Positions 16,425 through 22,508 of a DNA stretch of 64,000 bases are shown one piece after another. The stretch's first letter is position 1. The number at the start of each line of letters is the position of its first letter. The DNA comes from JANOGU01 sp964499865 (GTDB lineage Bacteria; Pseudomonadota; Alphaproteobacteria; Rhodobacterales; Rhodobacteraceae), in NCBI GenBank assembly GCA_964499865.1, contig CAZCPY010000001.1:124001-188000 (forward strand), read 5' to 3'. Under the pieces are notes generated by a model. It saw only the letters and a list, made by a program, of their open reading frames with translations, ran no database searches and was not told the origin of the DNA. The position numbers were made by a program, and so were the translations under genes.

Positions 16425-16500
16425 TTTGTCCGATGCCTAGGGCAGTAAAGATGAGTCGAATGATAAATCCGATTAGGAGTCCGCCGATGACGTAGATCAT
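16411..16500 (-). CDS. Tiny membrane peptide (29 aa)
   Basis: ATG 16500 to TAA 16411 encodes 29 residues, mostly one hydrophobic helix (MIYVIGGLLIGFIIRLIFTA) ending LGIGQNVEL. It overlaps the start of the next membrane-protein gene by 14 nt in another frame. No clear Shine-Dalgarno precedes it. It is the first gene after the TGnCATAAG box at 16593-16601. Confidence 0.45.
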   Translation of the reverse strand: MIYVIGGLLIGFIIRLIFTALGIGQNVEL

Positions 16501-16592
16501 TTTTTGTAGTTCAGTTGTTTTGAGGTGCAGAGAGTCGAACCCGACTCAAAGAAAATAGGGCTAAGTCTACTTATTTCGTGTTCTTACATTGT

Positions 16593-16601
16593 CTTATGAC
16601 C
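16593..16601 (-). promoter_or_regulatory. Minus-strand promoter box GGTCATAAG
   Basis: It matches the TGnCATAAG consensus except for the first base and lies about 92 nt upstream of ATG 16500. The intervening leader contains a 6-bp hairpin, GAGTCG/CGACTC (16532-16547), with a four-base loop. Confidence 0.4.
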
Positions 16602-16645
16602 TTTTGTTAGGGTTGATTTTCACATAGCAGTTTCGTTGAGTTGTC

Positions 16646-16789
16646 TTAGTGTTTTATTCCCTTTCGGCGCCAGGTCCCGTCACCGTTACTCAGCTCTCCG
16701 TACCCGTTTCCTTCCACAGTCCCATAACCGTTCCCGTACCCGTCTCCAACTCCATACTCGTCGCCAGTTCCGAAATTATTAATCTTCAA
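16646..16789 (-). CDS. Glycine-rich small protein, second locus unit 2 (47 aa)
   Basis: TTG 16789 follows GGAGGAG by seven nt and overlaps the TGA of the upstream unit. The sequence is MKINNFGTGDEYG, then GYGNGYG repeats, ending RRKGIKH and a TAA at 16646. It belongs to the same family as the 946-1835 array, about 15 kb away, with the same start codon, leader and Lys-His ending. Confidence 0.6.
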   Translation of the reverse strand: MKINNFGTGDEYGVGDGYGNGYGTVEGNGYGELSNGDGTWRRKGIKH

Positions 16790-16965
16790 TGTCTTACTCC
16801 TCCTTTTCCTCTTCCAGTCCAGTAGTGAGGTCCGCACCCATATCCGTACCCGTAACCATCTCCAAACCCATACCCAAACAAACTCCAATGTCCATTCCCG
16901 TATCCACGACCATATCCGTCCCCACTTATGAATCTGTTTCCATTTCCGAAGTCGTTAATCTTCAA
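16786..16965 (-). CDS. Glycine-rich small protein, second locus unit 1 (59 aa)
   Basis: TTG 16965 lies after AAAAGGAG. The product begins MKINDFGNGNRF, identical over 12 residues to array unit 3 at 1304-1498. It then has GYGRGYGNGHW and GYGFGDGYGYGYGCG and ends GKGGVRH. It is coupled to the next unit by TTGA. A TTGCATAAAT sequence 35 nt upstream may be its promoter. Function unknown. Confidence 0.62.
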   Translation of the reverse strand: MKINDFGNGNRFISGDGYGRGYGNGHWSLFGYGFGDGYGYGYGCGPHYWTGRGKGGVRH

Positions 16966-16999
16966 TGTTTTTCTCCTTTTCCGTTCCCGTCGTGCCGCG

Positions 17000-17010
17000 C
17001 ATTTATGCAA
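17000..17010 (-). promoter_or_regulatory. Possible minus-strand promoter box (TTGCATAAAT)
   Basis: It is a degenerate version of the TGnCATAAG box, 35 nt upstream of TTG 16965. The rest of 16966-17153 holds nothing else I can identify. Confidence 0.25.
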
Positions 17011-17153
17011 CCACAATCGTCAGCAGACCAGCCGGCAGTTTTACTATCGACTGTCGCTATTATTTTGGTTTGTTCAGACTATTTAACTGACGTACTACTT
17101 CGGCCCGATCTTTGGGCCGCAAGCACAACAGTAGTCGACCCGCCGCTCTAGAC

Positions 17154-17576
17154 TCAACAGTCGTTGATGCAGATTTGGAATCCTTCATCGTAAGGTCCAA
17201 TAGTTATGAAGGTATGGTGATCTAGCCACACGGTAACGTACGGATGTTCGCACGCGTAAATACTCTCTTGATACGGGAACGTGGTAATTGGGTGCTCGCC
17301 TCGTAGATGTACGGACACATCGTATGCGTGCGCCACGTCGACCGTTTTAAACTCATCGAAACTGGTCACGCCATTTACTGTATACACGGTCGTGTTTCGC
17401 AGAGTCAACTTCTTATCTAAGTTGCAGTACTCTACGATCATGTTGAAGGCGGCTCGTTTTAGGCTTATTTCCAGCCTAACCGTGCCACCGCTCGTTTGCT
17501 CCTTATTAATCGAGACGGTGCATAGTGATGAGGACGGATTTTTGTACGGCTGCACAGTATAGACAGTGCTGGTCAT
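17154..17576 (-). CDS. Hypothetical beta-rich protein (140 aa)
   Basis: ATG 17576 (MTSTVYTVQPYKNPSS) opens a 140-residue, soluble, Thr/Val/His-rich product with five Cys residues and alternating beta-strand patterns (TVRLEISLKRAAF, PYVTVWLDHHTFITI). Its start overlaps the stop of the upstream basic gene as ATGA. No family recognised. Confidence 0.55.
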   Translation of the reverse strand: MTSTVYTVQPYKNPSSSLCTVSINKEQTSGGTVRLEISLKRAAFNMIVEYCNLDKKLTLRNTTVYTVNGVTSFDEFKTVDVAHAYDVSVHLRGEHPITTFPYQESIYACEHPYVTVWLDHHTFITIGPYDEGFQICINDC

Positions 17577-17803
17577 AGTAGTGGTGTTTCTAGCTCTTTC
17601 AGGATCTGGAACAGGGGAGTGTTTTTTCTAATTAGCGTTGCGAGCCGCCATTGTTGCGTCTTAATCGCTCGTTTCCGACGCGCTCTCGGTAGTTTTAAAG
17701 CGCGCAGAGTCCTTTGGATTAACGAGTACCGGCTACCAGTACCGTGTTTGGTCCGGATATCGCTAAGTAGTCTTGATTGAATGGAATTCCTTTCTTGATC
17801 CAT
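17573..17803 (-). CDS. Small basic protein (up to 76 aa), start uncertain
   Basis: The frame is strongly basic (RALKLPRARRKRAIKTQQWR) and ends in an ATGA overlap with the next gene, which supports translation. From ATG 17803 it would overlap the methyltransferase-like gene by 85 nt, and no other ATG or GTG lies between, so the true start is unclear. It could instead be a coupled reading frame with a rare start codon. Nucleic-acid binding is possible from charge alone. Confidence 0.4.
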   Translation of the reverse strand: MDQERNSIQSRLLSDIRTKHGTGSRYSLIQRTLRALKLPRARRKRAIKTQQWRLATLIRKNTPLFQILKELETPLL

Positions 17804-18216
17804 AAATTGGTTACAGACGCCACAGCGGTGTTCTGCTTATCTGGACCGCACCAAATGTTACAACATGGAACAATAACAACTGTGCGCTTTGCTGCAGCAG
17901 TTGCGATCTCGTAGGAGGCACCGTCTGGATGCATACCGACGATCAGATCGTACACCTCTGCTTGCGTATGGCAGAAACATGTCTGAATTCTAGGTAGTTC
18001 CGCGATGCTTAACTTACGTCGCAGCTGGCGTCTTTGGGCCTTAGACAAACCAGTCTTTCTCGGGTCAATGACCGTTGGTTGGTAACCTAGTTTTAGTAGT
18101 TCGAGGGATAGCTCTCCCTTTCCGCCTGCCACATCGGCGACTCGCTTGTAATGTTGCGGTGGGAATGTCCCGTGCAGAAATTCTGCGAACTTGGTAGCGC
18201 GCGCTTTGTCACCCAT
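17719..18216 (-). CDS. SAM-dependent methyltransferase-like protein (165 aa)
   Basis: The N-terminal half has a class I methyltransferase motif I (VADVAGGKGELSLELLKLGY, about residues 26-45), followed by an acidic strand end (VIDPRKTG) and a later strand DLIVGMHPDGASYE fitting motif IV. At 165 aa it is short for the fold and lacks a recognisable target-recognition region, so the substrate is unknown. A TGTCATAAG box and a 5' hairpin (18228-18277) precede it; no Shine-Dalgarno is evident before ATG 18216. Confidence 0.6.
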   Translation of the reverse strand: MGDKARATKFAEFLHGTFPPQHYKRVADVAGGKGELSLELLKLGYQPTVIDPRKTGLSKAQRRQLRRKLSIAELPRIQTCFCHTQAEVYDLIVGMHPDGASYEIATAAAKRTVVIVPCCNIWCGPDKQNTAVASVTNLWIKKGIPFNQDYLAISGPNTVLVAGTR

Positions 18217-18227
18217 GATTTAAAAAT

Positions 18228-18277
18228 GAGAGTCGAACACCGTAAGCCCTAGACGGGCCTAAAGGTATTCAACTCTC
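18228..18277 (-). other. 5'-leader hairpin of methyltransferase-like gene
   Basis: On the minus strand GAGAGTTGAA pairs with TTCGACTCTC (one G-U), enclosing ACC/GGT and a GCCC-GTCTA-GGGC hairpin. The wobble pair is possible only in minus-strand RNA. The stem begins at the expected transcript 5' end, just after the promoter box. It could stabilise the mRNA or act in regulation. Confidence 0.45.
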
Positions 18278-18285
18278 TTATGACA
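18277..18285 (-). promoter_or_regulatory. Minus-strand promoter box TGTCATAAG
   Basis: It is a full match to the recurring minus-strand box, 61 nt upstream of ATG 18216. Confidence 0.5.
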
Positions 18286-18300
18286 CAGCCAGACTAGCTT

Positions 18301-18357
18301 TTATCGGGTGCCGGAGGCTAACCGACCAATGGGCTGGACAACGCGCATCTTGCTCAT
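18301..18357 (-). CDS. Possible 18-aa peptide coupled to DUF6378 gene
   Basis: ATG 18357 overlaps the preceding TGA (ATGA) and reads MSKMRVVQPIGRLASGTR to TAA 18301. The overlap is typical of real neighbours in this genome, but the peptide is very short, so it may be non-functional. Confidence 0.25.
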   Translation of the reverse strand: MSKMRVVQPIGRLASGTR

Positions 18358-18647
18358 GTCTCCTGGTTTGGTTTTTGTAGGTGGTTGACGACGAGCTGTG
18401 CGTAGCCTGCGATGTCGACCCAGTTATCCAAATACTCTGGATCGCCGTTTAGAATTCGGCTGAACTTGGTAATGATCATGAGCAGAGCTTTGAACTGCGG
18501 CGTCTCTACGTTGAGCGCGTCGTCTCCTCTTCTCTCCGCATAATACAGCAGTAAACGAAGAAACGCTCCGGTGATTTCAGCATTAGCCGCAAACGCACCG
18601 TAGCGCTTCCCTCTGTTTTCTAATACTTGTGTAACTTCCGTGGTCAT
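18354..18647 (-). CDS. DUF6378-like phage protein (97 aa)
   Basis: I chose ATG 18647 (MTTEVTQVLENRGKRYGAFA), because the longer frame runs into the promoter box. The pattern L-E-x-R-G-K-R-Y-G-x-F-A-x-N-A, a central helix (LLMIITKFSRILNGDPEYLDNWVDIAGYAQLV) and the length fit DUF6378, a family common in phage genomes with no known function. The ILNGD..Y.D.W.DIAGYA string is its most recognisable part. Confidence 0.7.
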   Translation of the reverse strand: MTTEVTQVLENRGKRYGAFAANAEITGAFLRLLLYYAERRGDDALNVETPQFKALLMIITKFSRILNGDPEYLDNWVDIAGYAQLVVNHLQKPNQET

Positions 18648-18656
18648 AGCACATAA

Positions 18657-18665
18657 CTTATGCCA
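18657..18665 (-). promoter_or_regulatory. Minus-strand promoter box TGGCATAAG
   Basis: It lies 10 nt before ATG 18647. It is an exact match to the boxes at 22420 and 38772. Confidence 0.5.
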
Positions 18666-18683
18666 CACGAATTAGCAGTATTA

Positions 18684-19328
18684 TCAGCGATCTACAAAGA
18701 AGACCTGCTTATGGTCTAAAAATATTTGCTTTAGCTGCGATACCGCCAGATTAATCTGGTTTTTTATGACAGGGGTATTCCAGGTTGCTCCGGGCGGGAA
18801 TGATATGGACAAGTATATCATTCGCTCAGGTGCAACACCGAGGCGTCTAAATGCGACGTGGCCGATGTTATGGGCCATGTATGTCGTTTTTAGGACGCCT
18901 TCATCCATAGTCGCCACGTCAATATCGAGCTCCCCTTCAGAATACAACCGTAATAGCAGGCGCGCATATGCCGCATCCGCCTCTCGATTTTGCCACTCGT
19001 CTTTCAAGGATTGGCCGCTTGTGTTCAACTCTTCGTATAGAACACTGCTTTTTACTTTACTCGTCGGATTTGGAATTCCGCCGCCGTTAAAAGATGCGAG
19101 CACGAGAGAGCGCTGCGCGCCCGATATCTTAGTGATACTGGCGAGCGTCTCGTATATGGTGACGATGGACTTAAGACTTTTGCCGTGTTCTTCCACTCCG
19201 CGTCTTTTTCGCCAAGCTTCGAATGTCTGTACGACATACTTGACTAAAAATGCGCCGGTAGCCGAGGAAAGAAGAACTACCCACCAGTCCGAGGCTTGGA
19301 TCACTGAAAGAAGTAATTTTATATACAT
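18684..19328 (-). CDS. Membrane-anchored hypothetical protein (214 aa)
   Basis: MYIKLLLSVIQASDWWVVLLSSATGAFLVKYV gives one N-terminal membrane helix. A basic helical linker follows (EAWRKRRGVEEHGKSLKSIVTIYE), then a roughly 150-residue cytoplasmic-looking domain with a hydrophobic beta core (MIYLSISFPPGATWNTPVI). I recognise no catalytic motif. The rho-independent terminator just upstream (19358-19387) separates it from the previous operon, so it needs its own promoter, which I cannot identify. Confidence 0.6.
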   Translation of the reverse strand: MYIKLLLSVIQASDWWVVLLSSATGAFLVKYVVQTFEAWRKRRGVEEHGKSLKSIVTIYETLASITKISGAQRSLVLASFNGGGIPNPTSKVKSSVLYEELNTSGQSLKDEWQNREADAAYARLLLRLYSEGELDIDVATMDEGVLKTTYMAHNIGHVAFRRLGVAPERMIYLSISFPPGATWNTPVIKNQINLAVSQLKQIFLDHKQVFFVDR

Positions 19329-19357
19329 AGAGGCTATTCAGACTCCATGTCTAGTGT

Positions 19358-19387
19358 AAAAAAAGAGGTGGGAATAGTCCCACCTCT
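19358..19387 (-). terminator. Rho-independent terminator, minus strand
   Basis: A perfect 10-bp stem (AGAGGTGGGA / TCCCACCTCT) with a four-base loop is followed on the minus strand by seven T. It ends the 19396-22343 gene run. Confidence 0.9.
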
Positions 19388-19395
19388 AAGACTGA

Positions 19396-20112
19396 CTACG
19401 TCGCGTGTGTGCTCGTATCAGCGCGTTTTTCGGTGCCTTGAGCGGCGTTGTTGTTCAACGCTTCTTTCGCAAGGATCTCGGTCCGGTTCAGTATCCGCGC
19501 TTCGCGCTCCTCCGTGCTCGAAGGAATAGGTTCCAAGCACCGGGAGGTGACTAGGCGGAGTAGGCCTGCGGCCGCATTGATTCTCTTCTGACGCAGTTTG
19601 AGAACCGTCTCGCTATCGTTCTGACCAAGCAGAGCGATCGCGGTCGTTGTAGAATCGATGATATTCCACAGGGCGCCCGCTCGTGCGCAGACCGCCTCCT
19701 CGCTCCCCTTTCGCGCGTTCCGTGCCATTTCCGACGCCGCCCATACGACGGCCTTTTTCAGGGTGGCCGCGGTTTGGTAGCTGGCGGTGAGGAAGCCGAT
19801 ATCTCCACACAGGCCGATCACGGCCCAGGTTTTTTCATCGGCGACGAGATTGTCGATGAGACCTTTTGCGTTATCTCTCTGGTACCAATCACGGATATCG
19901 TCCAGATCGCTCTCCAGATGTTTTGCGCTTCTTTCGTTGAGGATTCGATTTACGATCTTTCGGTCGTGCCTATCGCCACGCCGGCGATGTGTGAAACGAA
20001 CATGTGTGATGTACATTTCCCTGCCGTTGAGCGTCAGAGGGATGATGATTGCGCCGACGGAAAACGCGTCTCCGAGGTGGCGGGTCTGGATTGTGTAGTT
20101 TTTGGGTAGCAT
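19396..20112 (-). CDS. Hypothetical helical protein (238 aa)
   Basis: I chose ATG 20112, which overlaps the upstream TGA (TGATG); the extra N-terminal residues of the longer frame belong to the neighbour. The first part (NYTIQTRHLGDAFSVGAIIIPLTLNGREMYITHVRF) is beta-rich. The remainder is mostly helical and Ala/Arg/Glu-rich, with a charged tail (EEREARILNRTEILAKEALN). No known family. Confidence 0.55.
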   Translation of the reverse strand: MLPKNYTIQTRHLGDAFSVGAIIIPLTLNGREMYITHVRFTHRRRGDRHDRKIVNRILNERSAKHLESDLDDIRDWYQRDNAKGLIDNLVADEKTWAVIGLCGDIGFLTASYQTAATLKKAVVWAASEMARNARKGSEEAVCARAGALWNIIDSTTTAIALLGQNDSETVLKLRQKRINAAAGLLRLVTSRCLEPIPSSTEEREARILNRTEILAKEALNNNAAQGTEKRADTSTHAT

Positions 20113-20297
20113 CAGAGTCGTTGCGCGTTCGTTTGTTGAAGCAGTTGTTGGAAGTCGTTGAGGTGAATCGTGTGAATCACGCTCTCGTCGTACAGTTTGG
20201 TGCTGTACGTCACTAATATGCCGGTAGCAGAAGAGATAAGCCCATGCACACATATCTCTCCCCCAGGCTGTGAGTATCTATCTCCGATCGCGATCAT
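20112..20297 (-). CDS. Small hypothetical protein (61 aa)
   Basis: ATG 20297 (MIAIGDRYSQPGGEICVHGLI) follows AAGG by about ten nt. A longer version from 20585 would run through two other genes and is compositionally odd. The product alternates short strands (GILVTYSTKLYDESVIHTIHL) with a Gln-rich end (FQQLLQQTNAQ), consistent with a small SH3-like or OB-like fold, but no family is recognised. The stop overlaps the next ATG. Confidence 0.5.
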   Translation of the reverse strand: MIAIGDRYSQPGGEICVHGLISSATGILVTYSTKLYDESVIHTIHLNDFQQLLQQTNAQRL

Positions 20298-20341
20298 GGT
20301 TGTTGTGACCTTACATCGTTTGTCGGTAATTTGTGGCGCGG

Positions 20342-20437
20342 TCAGTTCTTGCGTCTTTCGAGGTAGGCCCTCCAAGCGAGGTTCGCAAAAGCGCATAAGA
20401 AGACAAAGCAGGTGGCGATGGCTTCGGGTGTGGTCAT
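20342..20437 (-). CDS. Tiny membrane peptide (31 aa)
   Basis: ATG 20437 overlaps the stop of the upstream gene as ATGA. The product, MTTPEAIATCFVFLCAFANL followed by AWRAYLERRKN, is one hydrophobic helix with a basic C-terminus. It is one of several such micro-membrane proteins on the minus strand. Confidence 0.5.
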   Translation of the reverse strand: MTTPEAIATCFVFLCAFANLAWRAYLERRKN

Positions 20438-20661
20438 TTGATGGGTTTCTTCGGCAGTTGCTCGGGGTGGTCGTCGGTTTCGATGGGGCGCCAGCCGTAA
20501 AAGTAGCTGTCCACGTTTGCATGCGTTCCCCCAGCGCGCATCCAGGCACCGTGACCTTTGCCTTGGTATAATTCAACGGCATCATCCCACCGGCCTTCGC
20601 ACAGGTATCCGCTTATGTGGGCAAGCTGAACCACGCGCCCATCTTTAGGCGCCGTGCTCAT
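20434..20661 (-). CDS. APKDGR-type phage protein (75 aa, or 97 from TTG 20727)
   Basis: The start ATG 20661 (MSTAPKDGRVVQLAHISGYL) overlaps an upstream TGA as ATGA. The string WQPMSTAPKDG is characteristic of a small phage/bacterial family, and includes WQP just upstream of this ATG, so an in-frame TTG at 20727 could be the true start. The C-terminal GWRPIETDD matches the same family. Function unknown. It lies in the GC-richer 20.4-22.3 kb segment. Confidence 0.6.
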   Translation of the reverse strand: MSTAPKDGRVVQLAHISGYLCEGRWDDAVELYQGKGHGAWMRAGGTHANVDSYFYGWRPIETDDHPEQLPKKPIK

Positions 20662-20798
20662 CGGCTGCCACGCGGGCTTCGGGCGGGGCTTGGCGAGTTC
20701 GCGGCAGAAGAGCGCGGCGCACTGCAAGCGCGCATCGCCGCGGCGTGGTTGGCCCTCCGCAGTCTTGCGCGGGGGTCGTCGGGGTGCAAGTCACTCAC
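20658..20798 (-). CDS. Possible 46-aa basic protein
   Basis: GTG 20798 overlaps the previous TGA (GTGA) and the frame ends in an ATGA overlap with the next gene, which argues for translation. The sequence (MSDLHPDDPRARLRRANHAA, then Ser/Pro/Arg-rich) looks normal for 25 residues and then low-complexity. A frameshift that once joined it to the downstream APKDGR protein is an alternative. Confidence 0.35.
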   Translation of the reverse strand: MSDLHPDDPRARLRRANHAAAMRACSAPRSSAANSPSPARSPRGSR

Positions 20799-21049
20799 CG
20801 CCGCACCTCCTCGCCCTGCGCAGGCTCTTTGGAGCCAAGGCCAAACGCCGCTTCGAATTCCTCAAGCGCGCCTCCAGAAATTTGCGCATCGAGCCAGTCG
20901 ATACCGGGTTGCTGCATCGGGGCGATTTCGCAATGGAACGCATAGGCTGCGGCTTTGAGGCGCGCAACCTCAGCTTCCAGCGCGCTAACGCGCGCCCGAA
21001 GGTCATCATGCTCGAGCGGTAGTGTGGTGTGGGGGTTGTTGGTAATCAT
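20795..21049 (-). CDS. Small coiled-coil phage protein (84 aa)
   Basis: ATG 21049 overlaps the upstream stop (ATGA). A coiled coil (DDLRARVSALEAEVARLKAAA, about residues 15-35) is followed by an acidic C-terminal part (GALEEFEAAFGLGSKEPAQGEE). Such short coiled-coil proteins are common companions of Ea22-like genes in phage accessory regions. GC content is visibly higher than in the structural genes. Confidence 0.55.
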   Translation of the reverse strand: MITNNPHTTLPLEHDDLRARVSALEAEVARLKAAAYAFHCEIAPMQQPGIDWLDAQISGGALEEFEAAFGLGSKEPAQGEEVRR

Positions 21050-21450
21050 TGGAGAGCCTCCAGGGCTTTCTTGGCGTCGCTGTAGTTCCAGTCGCTGTCT
21101 TCGTAATTCCGCAGCTCCCGGCCGTCGTCGCTGCTAAGAAGCTCGCGCCAGCCTTCTCGATACGCCTGTTCCACCAGCGCGCGCAGGCGCTCGACCTGCG
21201 CCTCCAGCTCGGCGATACGCGCCATAAGCGCAGTAGCTATCGGCCGGCTCGCCGCTATCCATTTAGCGTCGTCTGTTGTCAGACAGACCATGCTAGATTG
21301 GTCGGAAACAACCGGACCGGCGTGCTCTTCGCCAGGCCCGCAACAAACAAGCACGTGCCCAGGTTCGTCTGGGAAGCTCTCGTCCTTGCAAACCTTCCAG
21401 TCGCCTGGTGTAGTTTTACTAAGCAGCGTTTCAATTTCTGCAGTGTTCAT
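21046..21450 (-). CDS. Ea22/ead-like phage protein (134 aa)
   Basis: It starts MNTAEIETLLSKTTPGDWKV. TPG-x-W near the N-terminus, then DDAKWIAASRPIATALMARIAELEAQVERLRALVEQA, is the typical ead/Ea22 arrangement: a TPGxW start, an IAxARP motif and a coiled coil. This family is common in accessory regions of temperate and lytic phages; its role is unknown. The ATG overlaps the exonuclease stop as ATGA. Confidence 0.7.
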   Translation of the reverse strand: MNTAEIETLLSKTTPGDWKVCKDESFPDEPGHVLVCCGPGEEHAGPVVSDQSSMVCLTTDDAKWIAASRPIATALMARIAELEAQVERLRALVEQAYREGWRELLSSDDGRELRNYEDSDWNYSDAKKALEALQ

Positions 21451-21986
21451 GATTTTTTCGTGTGAATTTGTCGAAGTATATGCTCTAGGGCCTCGGCGTT
21501 ACCTAAAGCGTCTTCGAGTGCGTTATGCGTGTGTGGCGTCTGCCTTAGTTTTCTAATGCCGGCACGCATGTCTGATTCTGCGCCTTTATACAGGCATGAT
21601 ATACTGCCACAAGACCACCCGAACGGATTGTATCCGAGGAATTTGTGGAAGTACCAATTCAAGGCGCCGCCGTCAAACTGAGGGTTGTCGGCCCATAGTT
21701 TTACAACGTCGTTTTTTACTCTGATTTGGTCGACCCACGCAGCAATGCGTTTTATGCCCTCAGCAGCATCGGGAAAGCTTAGTGTTTTTTCTCGACTAAA
21801 ACCAGAAATTGCGAGCGCTTCGGGCTGCCACTGGTCACTAATCGGTCTTAGTTCCACATAAAGCTTTGGCCGGCTTGGTAACAGGGCTACAAAACCAGCG
21901 GAAATTATGGAGTACAGGCCAGGAGCCGGCCCGTCCATTTCGATATCGGTCACTACGTTGATAATCATGATATAAGAAAAGTTCAC
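21447..21986 (-). CDS. DEDD 3'-5' exonuclease-like protein (RNase T/DnaQ fold)
   Basis: It has the DEDDh exonuclease layout: Exo I with D and E in VTDIEMDG (about residues 12-19), Exo II in WADNPQFDGGALNW (about 99-112), and Exo III H-N-A-L-E-D-A near residue 155. The 179-aa length fits phage stand-alone exonucleases acting on single-stranded RNA or DNA ends. ATG 21986 and an internal ATG at 21968 are both possible. It could process RNA termini together with the RtcB and Ro60 genes, but they are far apart. Confidence 0.7.
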   Translation of the reverse strand: MNFSYIMIINVVTDIEMDGPAPGLYSIISAGFVALLPSRPKLYVELRPISDQWQPEALAISGFSREKTLSFPDAAEGIKRIAAWVDQIRVKNDVVKLWADNPQFDGGALNWYFHKFLGYNPFGWSCGSISCLYKGAESDMRAGIRKLRQTPHTHNALEDALGNAEALEHILRQIHTKKS

Positions 21987-21993
21987 GAGTCAA

Positions 21994-22021
21994 CCCCCTC
22001 CGCCAAACATGGCGGAGGGGG
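21994..22021 (-). terminator. Strong 11-bp hairpin, terminator-like
   Basis: CCCCCTCCGCC pairs with GGCGGAGGGGG around a six-base loop, eight nt after the stop of the gene at 22029-22343. There is no good T-tract on the minus strand, so it may be an attenuator or mRNA-stabilising structure. Confidence 0.5.
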
Positions 22022-22028
22022 CTAACGG

Positions 22029-22343
22029 TCAAAGCCGGACGCGATGTTCGAAGCGTCGCGGCTGGCCGCCTCTCGACGATATCCACAACCCCTGGTCGGA
22101 GTTGTAGAAATCGGTGGTCCTGCGCGCCACTGCGCGCAACCACTGCACCGCCTCAGTGACGACCGTCCACAGATCGGCGTCGCCACGTAAGCTTGCGGTC
22201 GCACGCAAGCGGCAAATCAACGTTACCAACCGGCTTTCAGCCAGTTGGTCTCCGTTCTTTGCCGATGCGAGCAGCTCCTTCAGCTGCTCGATCACGGCCG
22301 CCCTGTCAAAAGGGATCAGCGGTGAGTATTCCGGTGCGAACAT
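22029..22343 (-). CDS. Hypothetical helical protein (104 aa)
   Basis: ATG 22343 (MFAPEYSPLIPFDRAAVIEQ) follows AGGAGG closely. The Shine-Dalgarno sits in the loop of a GGTAC/GTACC hairpin. The product is mostly helical and Arg/Leu-rich (ESRLVTLICRLRATASLRG) with a basic tail (GGQPRRFEHRVRL). It is the first gene after the promoter box at 22420-22428. No family recognised. Confidence 0.6.
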   Translation of the reverse strand: MFAPEYSPLIPFDRAAVIEQLKELLASAKNGDQLAESRLVTLICRLRATASLRGDADLWTVVTEAVQWLRAVARRTTDFYNSDQGLWISSRGGQPRRFEHRVRL

Positions 22344-22419
22344 ACGGGTACCTCCTAGTACCTGTAGTTCTGTTGCAGTCCTTGCAACGAGGGAGTAGGT
22401 AGAATTACCCACTCATTTA

Positions 22420-22428
22420 CTTATGCCA
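22420..22428 (-). promoter_or_regulatory. Minus-strand promoter box TGGCATAAG
   Basis: It lies 77 nt before ATG 22343 within an inverted repeat (TCATTTA...TAAATGA). Its flanks are shared with the box at 38772. Confidence 0.5.
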
Positions 22429-22478
22429 TAAATGAGGGTATTTTTTCTTATTGAAAGAGTATCTATCATATGTAAACC

Positions 22479-22486
22479 TACAATAG
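22479..22486 (+). promoter_or_regulatory. Plus-strand promoter box TACAATAG
   Basis: TACAATAGCGC is shared, including the GCGC, with the minus-strand site at 55645-55652. It lies 22 nt before ATG 22509 of the giant fibre gene. Confidence 0.5.
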
Positions 22487-22508
22487 CGCAGACCTAGCGT
22501 AGATACAT

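Noticed and set aside
20298..20585. N-terminal extension of the 61-aa protein
   Set aside because: It would overlap two other genes, contains Thr/Pro-rich unlikely sequence, and a good ATG exists at 20297.
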